This document shows positions 1-7,452 of a stretch of DNA of 64,000 nt, piece after piece. The DNA is taken from contig NZMG01000023.1 in the NCBI GenBank assembly GCA_002694465.1, positions 1 through 64,000 of the forward strand, in the 5' to 3' direction. The first letter of the stretch is position 1; each line of letters starts with the position of its first letter. The translations under genes were made by a program, and so were the position numbers. The notes beneath the pieces are model-generated. The model saw only the letters and a list, made by a program, of their open reading frames with translations, searched no databases and was not told where the DNA came from. Source of the stretch: Flavobacteriaceae bacterium (GTDB taxonomy: Bacteria; Bacteroidota; Bacteroidia; Flavobacteriales; Flavobacteriaceae).

Positions 1-2546
1 GGAATGAAACTTCCGTTAATGGTAGGTGTTCCAGCAGCACACTCATCTTCTACTGGAGTGGCAGCTTCATCGTCAAGAGTCGCTACAATATTATCACCAG
101 CACATCCATCTGGTGGAGCGGTAATATCACCTGGTCTATCTATAATCGTTACGGTAGTTCCCGAAGGAGACTCTAGCGTTACAATAACATCACCCACCCA
201 AGTATGAGATATGTTTACATCTACATTTAAATCGGTAATGATAAAGTCATCGGTCACATCTATCGTACTAGTTACCACCGTTGGAGCAGCTCCAAAGGGT
301 AATCCTGGACTCGCACTGGCGGTGTCGGTTACAGCTGCAGGTTCCCCAATACAAGAAATGACAGGGGCAATAGTATCTTCAACGGTTACTTCTGCCTCAC
401 AAGTAGAGGTATTCCCATGGATATCGGTCACCACTACCGTAAAGGTGTTAGGACCTACATTAGCACAGGTTAAATCGATGCTTGGTACTGTTGGCGGTGC
501 CAACGAAGCAAACGTAATACAGTAGTTATTTAAAATACCACTATCTCCACCAAAAACATCTTGAATGTTTAAAGTCCAGTTTCCGTTAACAGGTTCTCCT
601 GCAAAGAACGTATTCATGGGGCCACCTTCTGGCTGGAAGGTTCCTGTAAATGGTGCAGCTCCCGTAGTAATACTTGGGAAACCATCCATAAACACCGTAT
701 TGGTATAGTTATCTCCACTACCACCATTTCCACTCGATAAGTCTAAGATAAGACCGTTGGGAGAGGTTAAAGATATATTTAAGTCACCATCAAAGGTGTG
801 GTTTAAATCTAAATCCACGCTGGCAATTTCATAGTCAACACCTACAGTTCCTACGGTAGTTACTACGGCTGGCGAAGGATCCATAGGTCCTGAAGTTCCA
901 GTAGCTGGAATAGGAAGTCCATTAGGTCCACATTCAGTAATATCACCAGCATTTGGATCTTCAAATGCTATCGATGCTATACCACAGTTATCAGTTGCAC
1001 TTGCTACTACTTCTCCTGGAGTAAGGTTATAATCTCCGTTAGCGTCCAACGCTACTGTAATGTCCTGACATGCAATAACAGGAGCTTCGTTATCTGTTAC
1101 TATAATATCAAAATCGCAAGTGGCGGTGTTTCCATCACTATCGGTAACCGATAAAGTAACCGTAGTGGTTCCAACGTTAAAGAAACTTCCACTAGGGGGT
1201 GTAGCAATAATATCTCCAGAGATGTTACCATCTTCAGGGTCTATTGCCAAACCAGCAAAATTCACAACGGCACCACACGCTCCTAATTCATTATTTGCCA
1301 TGATGGTTCCAGGACAAACAATCATAGGTGGGTTGCCAACTACTAAAATGGGGTCGAAGGTAATACAGAAACTATTTAACGTTCCAGAATCCCCACCTAA
1401 ATCATCATTAATTTCCAACCTCCAGTTTCCAGTCATACTTTGACCAGCAAACACAGTGTTTAAATCTGCACCAGGGCCGGCACCCGCTGCCACAGGGAAG
1501 GTATTTCCACCACCTTCGGCGCGGTAATTTGCCAATGGAGCACCCGTTGTCCATGTGGTAATGTTGTTGGTAGAGGCATCTGTAAACACCAAACTAGCAG
1601 CAGTATCAAGACCCGTAGACCCACCGTTGTCTGTACATAGCGCCAAACGAGTTCCCGCAGGCGATACAAGTACTATTTCTAAATCGGCAGCAAACGAATG
1701 AACACTGTTAATGGTTACATTGTTAATAGTAAAATCGGTTCCTATTATCCCTACATCGGCTACAGGAGCTAAAGAAGGATTCATAAGTCCAGAAGTACCA
1801 GCAGCAGGAATAGCTAACGGTGCGTTACCACAAACGGTAGAAGGACCGGTAGCACGAATAGTCATCGCAAAGTTATTAGGGATGGCAAAGTTTCGAGTAC
1901 AACCGTTATTAGCAGTAGCACTTCCGCAACGAGTTGCAAATCCATTTCCAACTTCTCCCACGGGCATACCTCCTACAACAGGAGTTTCACCTAGTCTCCA
2001 AAACACATCGGTACGGCTCGCTGTAAGCATAACAGTAACCGTGTTGTCTGCCTCGGTAGTAAGGTCTACCGGAACAGGATAGGTTAAGGTACGTTGGTAA
2101 ATAGTCCCTAAAGTTCCAGGAGTAGTAATGTTTTGCGTATAGGTAGAACCAGGTACCAATACCCCTACACCAGAACCACATGCACCGGTTGCCCCACTGG
2201 TAGGACAACCTGTATAAATACGAACGGTTAAATCGTAGCTTGCAGTAGAAGTTAAGTTAAATAAGTCTACTGTTATACTATTAATAAGTCGCTCGGTTCC
2301 TGCTAACAAAATGGCATCCCCCATAGAATGGTTAGGCCCCCCTGCAACAGAGGTAATTTCAGCCCCAGAATTAGAGGCATGTGTAGTGTTATAAATAACA
2401 GCATTCAAGGCCCTGTTTTGTCCAGGATCTTGAAAGGAAGATGCATCTACACCACGTGCCGTGGCATAACCATCTTTTTGTGCATTAACTTGCCAAAAGA
2501 AGCTTGTAACAAGAAACACAAAAAACAAAAAAGTAGTTTTTTTCAT
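1..2546 (-). CDS. Secreted surface protein with repeated P-domain-like and HYR-like modules (3' end off window)
   Basis: Reading the minus strand from the ATG at 2546 gives an uninterrupted frame to base 1, about 848 codons with no stop, so the C-terminus lies outside the window. The ORF track lists only shadows here. The protein starts with a signal peptide (MKKTTFLFFVFLVTSFFWQVNAQ). It then has three stretches resembling proprotein-convertase P-domains, marked by 'GDLNISLTSPNG'-type strands; the first two also show the 'GNWTLNIQD.FGGDSG.LNNYCITF' ending, while the third is cut by the window edge. Between them are HYR/Ig-like segments ('VTDNEAPVIACQD', 'VEDTIAPVISC') and paired cysteines. 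Such proteins in Flavobacteriia are usually exported through the type IX system, and a C-terminal sorting domain would be expected in the missing part. The role is probably adhesion or cell-surface function; no catalytic domain is visible. Confidence 0.85.
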   Translation of the reverse strand, partial: MKKTTFLFFVFLVTSFFWQVNAQKDGYATARGVDASSFQDPGQNRALNAVIYNTTHASNSGAEITSVAGGPNHSMGDAILLAGTERLINSITVDLFNLTSTASYDLTVRIYTGCPTSGATGACGSGVGVLVPGSTYTQNITTPGTLGTIYQRTLTYPVPVDLTTEADNTVTVMLTASRTDVFWRLGETPVVGGMPVGEVGNGFATRCGSATANNGCTRNFAIPNNFAMTIRATGPSTVCGNAPLAIPAAGTSGLMNPSLAPVADVGIIGTDFTINNVTINSVHSFAADLEIVLVSPAGTRLALCTDNGGSTGLDTAASLVFTDASTNNITTWTTGAPLANYRAEGGGNTFPVAAGAGPGADLNTVFAGQSMTGNWRLEINDDLGGDSGTLNSFCITFDPILVVGNPPMIVCPGTIMANNELGACGAVVNFAGLAIDPEDGNISGDIIATPPSGSFFNVGTTTVTLSVTDSDGNTATCDFDIIVTDNEAPVIACQDITVALDANGDYNLTPGEVVASATDNCGIASIAFEDPNAGDITECGPNGLPIPATGTSGPMDPSPAVVTTVGTVGVDYEIASVDLDLNHTFDGDLNISLTSPNGLILDLSSGNGGSGDNYTNTVFMDGFPSITTGAAPFTGTFQPEGGPMNTFFAGEPVNGNWTLNIQDVFGGDSGILNNYCITFASLAPPTVPSIDLTCANVGPNTFTVVVTDIHGNTSTCEAEVTVEDTIAPVISCIGEPAAVTDTASASPGLPFGAAPTVVTSTIDVTDDFIITDLNVDVNISHTWVGDVIVTLESPSGTTVTIIDRPGDITAPPDGCAGDNIVATLDDEAATPVEDECAAGTPTINGSFI

Positions 2547-2573
2547 AGAGTTAATTAGGTTAAAAATTGCACT

Positions 2574-2581
2574 CAAATGTA
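2574..2581 (-). promoter_or_regulatory. Probable -7 promoter element of the surface-protein gene
   Basis: On the minus strand this reads TACATTTG, a full match to the Bacteroidota -7 consensus TAnnTTTG, 27 bases upstream of the ATG at 2546. I see no convincing TTG at the usual spacing for the -33 box. Confidence 0.45.
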
Positions 2582-2783
2582 GCTGAAAAAACAATCCGTA
2601 GATAAAAAGCAAATAACTATTTTTAGTATGATTAAAAGGCTTGTAAATACTGCTATTTCAGTAGTTTATAGGGATTAAAAATGGCTTTTGCTCCCCTTCT
2701 ATTTCCCTCTTTTTTTGAAAAAATAATCTAGCAATAGGGTGCTTTTATCTTTTGCTATAAACCTTCCTATATACAGTACTGGG

Positions 2784-2816
2784 TATTGGGTGTTGGGTGT
2801 TGGGTTCTAGGTAGTG
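2784..2816. repeat. Low-complexity GGGTGTTGGGT-type repeat
   Basis: The stretch 'actgggtattgggtgttgggtgttgggttctagg' is a degenerate short-period repeat. A very similar string occurs inside the FAD/Fe-S oxidase gene near 13098-13129. It lies in the 731-base gene-free gap 2547-3277. Confidence 0.6.
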
Positions 2817-2845
2817 AGTGTTGTTTTTTGTTTTGACCCGAGTCC

Positions 2846-2900
2846 ACCCGAAGGAGACCCGAAGGAGACCCGAAGGAGACCCGAAGGAGACCCGAAGGAG
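2846..2900. repeat. Perfect 11-bp tandem repeat, five copies
   Basis: Five head-to-tail exact copies of acccgaaggag. A partial copy (gacccgagtcc) precedes them. The unit is not a multiple of three. The 67-residue ORF read through it (2818-3021) has repeat-encoded peptide and no recognisable domain, so I do not call it a gene. Confidence 0.95.
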
Positions 2901-3033
2901 CTCCCTATTAAAATTTTTGATTTTTGACCCTTATTTTGAGTTTTGTAGGGGTTATTTTATTCCTAAAAAATGGTGTGAATTTATACTTTTTGGAATCTGT
3001 GCTAGGGTGCGTAAATGTTAAAATTTTGAGACC

Positions 3034-3050
3034 CTATTACTACGTAATAG
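3034..3050. repeat. Short perfect inverted repeat
   Basis: ctattac-tac-gtaatag forms a 7-bp stem with a 3-base loop in the gene-free region. There is no T-run on the + side, so it is not an obvious terminator. Confidence 0.5.
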
Positions 3051-3178
3051 CCTGGGATGCAGAAAAATAATTTGTAAGAAAAAACTTGCAAGTTTAAAAT
3101 TTTTGTTTTTAGTTTGGGTATCCGTTTGCGATTTCTGCGCGGTTAACTCCCCTACTTTTTATTGTTTTGATATCACCT

Positions 3179-3198
3179 TGGAAGGGTGCACACTTCCA
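3179..3198. other. Hairpin in the leader of the 3278 gene
   Basis: tggaag-ggtgcaca-cttcca is a 6-bp stem with an 8-base loop, about 80 bases before the start of the 3278 gene. It could shape the 5' leader, but I recognise no known riboswitch or attenuator. The rest of 2547-3277 holds only the listed repeats and AT-rich sequence. Confidence 0.35.
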
Positions 3199-3277
3199 GA
3201 CTGATATATTTAATCTTTTGTGTAATTGGGTTTATGGCTACTTGCCATAGTAGCCTTTGCCCTAAATCTTTAACATT

Positions 3278-4078
3278 ATGGCAAGAAACAAATCTTTTAT
3301 TAAACTGGAAGGTACCCTAGACGGGTTGACCTTTTATGAGAAAGACGGAGAGAACTTCGTTAAGACCAAAAGTGCGGTGAGTAAAAACCGCATAATGAAC
3401 GATGCGAACTACGAACGCACTCGTGAGAACATGCAAGAATTTGGCGGAGCTGCTAAAGCTGGTAAGGCTTTTAGAGAGGCCTTTGGTGGTATGGTGAAGC
3501 TTATGGGCGACACCTACCTATCTGCTAGAATTAGTGGCCTGATGAAGCGCATTAACCGAAATGGAAGCGGAACTCGTGGAGAGCGAAGCATAGACATTAC
3601 GACTAACAGCGCTTTGTTAAAGGGGTTTGAGTTTAATCCTGAAACGCCATTTGGTTCGCAATTTACCGCACCTTTTGATGCTCCTACCCTTGATGCAAAT
3701 CGTGATGTGGCCACGTGGGTAGTGCCTGATTTTGATGCGGATGCCTATGTGACTGCTCCTGAGGGTGCGACTCATTTTAAATTGGTCCTTGCCTATGGAT
3801 TGGTGAGCAATTATGAATGGGAAGCTGCCCTTGAGAGTTATGAGCCTGTTACGGAGGAAGGTAACGGTAAGGGTGGTGTTGCTTATAGTTCTGAAATTCC
3901 TATTTCTGGGCTTGTAGGTAGTGATACGACGCTTACTGTGGATATGGGTATAGGTGCTGCCTTGCCTGCTACGATTGCTAGTATTGCTAGTATAGGGATT
4001 ATCTTCTTTCAGGAAGTTGATGGGCAGCTTTATATGCTTGCTAGTGGCAACGGAATGAAGGTTGCGCTTGCGGAGTAG
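3278..4078 (+). CDS. Conserved Bacteroidota protein of unknown function
   Basis: This is a 266-residue protein with no signal peptide or membrane segment. The N-terminal third has the pattern 'KLEGTLDGLTFYEKDGENFVKTK' followed by 'RIMNDANYERTRENMQEFGGAAKAGKAFREAF'. I recognise this layout from unnamed proteins scattered through Bacteroidota genomes, but no function is known to me. The C-terminal half is predicted beta-rich and ends with hydrophobic strands ('IASIASIGIIFFQEVDGQLYML'). Codon use is G-rich compared with the AT-rich restriction genes downstream. It stands alone between two repeat-rich spacers, which fits a horizontally moving accessory gene. Function is not assigned. Confidence 0.75.
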   Translation: MARNKSFIKLEGTLDGLTFYEKDGENFVKTKSAVSKNRIMNDANYERTRENMQEFGGAAKAGKAFREAFGGMVKLMGDTYLSARISGLMKRINRNGSGTRGERSIDITTNSALLKGFEFNPETPFGSQFTAPFDAPTLDANRDVATWVVPDFDADAYVTAPEGATHFKLVLAYGLVSNYEWEAALESYEPVTEEGNGKGGVAYSSEIPISGLVGSDTTLTVDMGIGAALPATIASIASIGIIFFQEVDGQLYMLASGNGMKVALAE

Positions 4079-4306
4079 TGAGTGGTGAGTAGTGAGTAGT
4101 GAGTCGTGAATTGTGGGTGGTGAATCGTGAAGCGTGAAGCGATATTTTGATAAACTACTTGCTATTGATTAAACACCTACTCTATTATTTAACCCCTTCT
4201 GGTTACTGGGGAGTGCCGGGAGGGGATTCTTTGTGGTTAAAGGAAAGACAAGAGGCAAGAGTCAAGACACAAGACACAAGACTGTAAGACGTAAGACGTA
4301 GGGTGT
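4079..4306. repeat. Repeat-rich spacer with degenerate short-period repeats
   Basis: Directly after the stop codon come 'gtgagtagtgagtagtgagtcgtgaa' type repeats (4079-4140). Later come 'caagacacaagac' and 'gtaagacgtaagacgtaggg' (about 4260-4306). The latter is the reverse complement of the 'cctacgtcttac' tail found in the repeats at 10350 and 11310. The region 4079-4424 has no supportable gene. Confidence 0.7.
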
Positions 4307-4424
4307 ACAAAGGAATTAGAATATTGGGTTAAGGGATTGTTGGATTGGGAGAAATTGTTATCTTTAAATCGACATACTCCCCACAACTTTTACTAATATT
4401 ATTTAATTATCCTATACTCATTCT

Positions 4425-5438
4425 ATGGCTATATTAAATCAATTCCAGATGTATTCTCAAGCGGAGAATACCATTACCAATAATGTTTTATTGATGCTTT
4501 CTAACCTATATAGTATTAATCCAAGATACTATGAAGAGTTTATGATTGGAATTATTGATGATTCTGAAAGCTATGAAGTTATTCCACAATTTAGACAACA
4601 AAGAGGGAATTTGGGTAATGGCATTATTGATGGACACATAAAGGTAAATGCTTCTAGAATTATTATAGAAACAAAAATACACGGTCTTGAAGGTTTGGAT
4701 AAGCTTTTAAAATATACTGATTCCTTTCATAAAAATGAATATTGTTTATTGTTGCATTTAAGTACTGCTAAATACACTAATAAAGATATTTTAACTTTTC
4801 AAAATCGATTAAAGGAGAAGCATCCAGAATACAGTATCCTTTTCCAGTCTATTACTTATGAAGAATTAGTTGCGCAATTAGGTGCTATTACTGAAAGTTA
4901 TCATTATGAAGACTTATTACAGAAACTGAATGAAGACTTTAAGGATTATTGTGTAAAAAGCAATTTAATGCCTAGTAGTAAAGATATTCTTAGAGCCATG
5001 GCCTGTGGCCAATCTTTTGATCTTAATATAAAATATCAATTTTATTTTGATTTGGCTTCTAGAGGTTATAGTCCCTTTAATTATTTAGGTATTTATAAAT
5101 GGAAGGCAGTACGCTATATTGGGCGTGTTGAAAACATGATAGAAGCCAATTATGAGGTTGGTGGAACCTTAGATGTAATAGACTCGACACATGAAGTTAC
5201 AGAGGCGCAAAAAGTACGTTTGAAAGCTGCTATTGATGAATCGGTTGCAGGAGGATGGGATTTGGAATATGGGCACCGATTCTTTTTGCTTAAAGACTTT
5301 CATGAAACCTATTTTGAGAAAAAGAGTCCTGGGGGCATATTCAGAGTACGTTATTTTGATTTGGAAGATTATTTTAATCCAGTACCAAAAACAATGGAGG
5401 AAATAGCCACTTCTTTACGAAAAGTTTCATGGGAATAG
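4425..5438 (+). CDS. PD-(D/E)XK nuclease-like protein next to type III R-M
   Basis: This 337-residue soluble protein is not one I can name. Its N-terminal part fits a PD-(D/E)XK nuclease fold: an early acidic residue in 'QAENTITNNVLLMLSNL' (E14), then 'GIIDGHI' with D69, then a strand carrying 'IIIETK' (E82, K84). The spacing and hydrophobic strand pattern are typical of such cores. The C-terminal part (about 170-337) is unassigned and may bind DNA or a partner. It sits 71 bases upstream of the methyltransferase gene on the same strand, so it may belong to the restriction cassette or be a separate defence gene inserted beside it. The nuclease call is an inference from motifs only. Confidence 0.6.
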   Translation: MAILNQFQMYSQAENTITNNVLLMLSNLYSINPRYYEEFMIGIIDDSESYEVIPQFRQQRGNLGNGIIDGHIKVNASRIIIETKIHGLEGLDKLLKYTDSFHKNEYCLLLHLSTAKYTNKDILTFQNRLKEKHPEYSILFQSITYEELVAQLGAITESYHYEDLLQKLNEDFKDYCVKSNLMPSSKDILRAMACGQSFDLNIKYQFYFDLASRGYSPFNYLGIYKWKAVRYIGRVENMIEANYEVGGTLDVIDSTHEVTEAQKVRLKAAIDESVAGGWDLEYGHRFFLLKDFHETYFEKKSPGGIFRVRYFDLEDYFNPVPKTMEEIATSLRKVSWE

Positions 5439-5509
5439 TCTCGAATAATATTTATCATTCTCACTCCTTTTTTTACCTTTAAACCCAAATAGAGACCAAG
5501 AAATTATTT

Positions 5510-7450
5510 ATGGACGGAACAAGTCTAACACCAGAACAGGAAAAACTAAACGCTTTAAAACAAGTGTTACCTGAGGTATTTGCCGAAGGCAAAGTTGATT
5601 GGGAAAAACTAAAAGCTACGCTTGGAGAAGATATAAACTTCTCTAACGAACGCTACGTGCTGAATTGGGCAGGAAAAAGTGAAGCCTTTAAAGTGTTGCA
5701 AGCACCAACCACCAAAACACTTATACCAGCAAAAGACGAAAGTGTAAACTTTGACGATACCGAGCATATTTTTATTGAGGGCGAAAACTTGGAAGTGTTA
5801 AAAGTGCTTCAAAAAAGCTACTTCGGTAAGGTAAAAATGATATACATAGACCCACCATACAACACAGGAAACGACTCTTTTATTTACCCAGACAAATTCT
5901 CTGAAACCAAAGACGAATACGAAAAGCGAGTTGGCGACAAAGATGAAGAAGGCTATATGACCAAAGATGGTATGTTCAAAAAGAACAGTAAAGAAAACGG
6001 ACAATACCACAGCAATTGGTTGAATATGATGTATCCGAGATTATTCTTGGCTAAAAATCTACTACGACAGGACGGAGCAATTTTTATCTCAATTGACAAT
6101 AATGAAATTGACAATCTCATTCAAGTTGTAAAGGAAGTTTTTGGAGAGGAGAATTTACTCGCTGTAATTGCGAATGTGAACAATCCAAAGGGAAGGTCTG
6201 ATGACGCATATTTTGCCACTTCGCACGAATATTTAATTGTGGCAGCTAAAAATATCAATGAAGTAACTATATCAGGATTTGAACCCGAAGAAAAAATCAC
6301 TAAACGATATAACAAAGTTGACAAGAAAGGTAAACGATATCGTGAAATTGATTTGAGAAAGACGGGAGATGCAGACTTACGTGAAGATAGGGAGGATATG
6401 TTTTACTACTTCTATCACAATGAAAAAACAAATGAATTAAAAGTTTTTAAAGAGCAACAAGAGCTTAAAGATTGGCGAGAAATCATACCTCTACGAGAAG
6501 ATGGAAAAGAAGGAAGATATAGATGGGGTTTTAAAACAGCAGAAAGAGATATATCCAAACTGTTTGCCCGATATATGCCAAATCGAAAAATTTGGGGCGT
6601 TTTTGAAATGGACTATTTAGAAGGAAGAAAACCTGTTAAGTCAACAACAAGTTGGACATTTAAAGATGTTAATAGTGAGAGAGGAACTGAACAATTTATG
6701 GATTTAGGATTTGAGAAAGAAGTTTACCCTAAACCTAAGCCAATCGGCACATTAAAAAGAACTATTCAACTAACACATACTGATGATGAAAAGTACATTG
6801 CTTTAGATTTCTTTGCAGGTTCAGGTTCATTCGGTCACGCTGTCTATGAATTTTTGTGCGAAAAGGAAAAGCAGATTCAGTACATATTGGTTCAATTACC
6901 TGAACTTCTTAACGAGAATAAAAAAGAGCATAAAGCAGCAATTAGCTTACTTAAAACACTCAAAAAACCTCTAAATTATGCCGAAATATCAAAAGAACGT
7001 TTAAAAAGAGCCTCAGCGAAATATCAAAAAGAATATCCTGACTTCACAGGAGATTTAGGCTTCAAAGTCTTAAAACTTGCCGATAGCAACTTTAAGCAAT
7101 GGCAACAAATTACAGGCAAGGACAAGCAAGCGTTGGAAGAGCAAATGAAATTGTTTGTTGACCCAGTTGCAAAAAATGCCACTACTGAAAATATGGTGTA
7201 TGAACTCTTGCTGAAAAGTGGCAAAGATTTAAACAGCACCATTGAAGCAAAAAATGGTTTTTATGCTATCAATGAAGCTGAACTCATATTGGTTTTAGAA
7301 ATAGCCAATCAAGAAATCATTGACGCAGTAATTTCCAGCAAGCCACAAAAGGTAATTGCCTTAGACAAGCTTTTTAAAGGCAACGACCAATTGAAAACCA
7401 ATGCTTCTTTACAAATGAAAGATGCAGGTATAGAATTTAAAACGATATAA
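5510..7450 (+). CDS. mod: Type III restriction-modification methyltransferase (Mod)
   Basis: This 646-residue protein should transfer a methyl group from AdoMet to adenine in an asymmetric recognition site and should also act as the specificity subunit for Res. It has the beta-class motif order: motif IV DPPYNTG at about residues 114-120, and motif I 'DFFAGSGSFGHAV' near 433-445. The region between them (about 200-400) should hold the target-recognition domain, the part that varies most among Mod proteins. No homopolymer or short tandem repeat suitable for phase variation is visible in the reading frame. It is followed by res after only 2 bases, so the pair is co-transcribed. Length and architecture match the family. 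Confidence 0.93.
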   Translation: MDGTSLTPEQEKLNALKQVLPEVFAEGKVDWEKLKATLGEDINFSNERYVLNWAGKSEAFKVLQAPTTKTLIPAKDESVNFDDTEHIFIEGENLEVLKVLQKSYFGKVKMIYIDPPYNTGNDSFIYPDKFSETKDEYEKRVGDKDEEGYMTKDGMFKKNSKENGQYHSNWLNMMYPRLFLAKNLLRQDGAIFISIDNNEIDNLIQVVKEVFGEENLLAVIANVNNPKGRSDDAYFATSHEYLIVAAKNINEVTISGFEPEEKITKRYNKVDKKGKRYREIDLRKTGDADLREDREDMFYYFYHNEKTNELKVFKEQQELKDWREIIPLREDGKEGRYRWGFKTAERDISKLFARYMPNRKIWGVFEMDYLEGRKPVKSTTSWTFKDVNSERGTEQFMDLGFEKEVYPKPKPIGTLKRTIQLTHTDDEKYIALDFFAGSGSFGHAVYEFLCEKEKQIQYILVQLPELLNENKKEHKAAISLLKTLKKPLNYAEISKERLKRASAKYQKEYPDFTGDLGFKVLKLADSNFKQWQQITGKDKQALEEQMKLFVDPVAKNATTENMVYELLLKSGKDLNSTIEAKNGFYAINEAELILVLEIANQEIIDAVISSKPQKVIALDKLFKGNDQLKTNASLQMKDAGIEFKTI

Positions 7451-7452
7451 AT

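Noticed and set aside
2818-3021. 67-residue ORF over the 11-bp tandem repeat
   Set aside because: Its sequence is just a translation of the repeat plus AT-rich filler, with no domain or plausible start signal.
5510-7450. Phase-variable type III methyltransferase
   Set aside because: No homopolymer or short tandem repeat of the kind that drives phase variation is present in mod.
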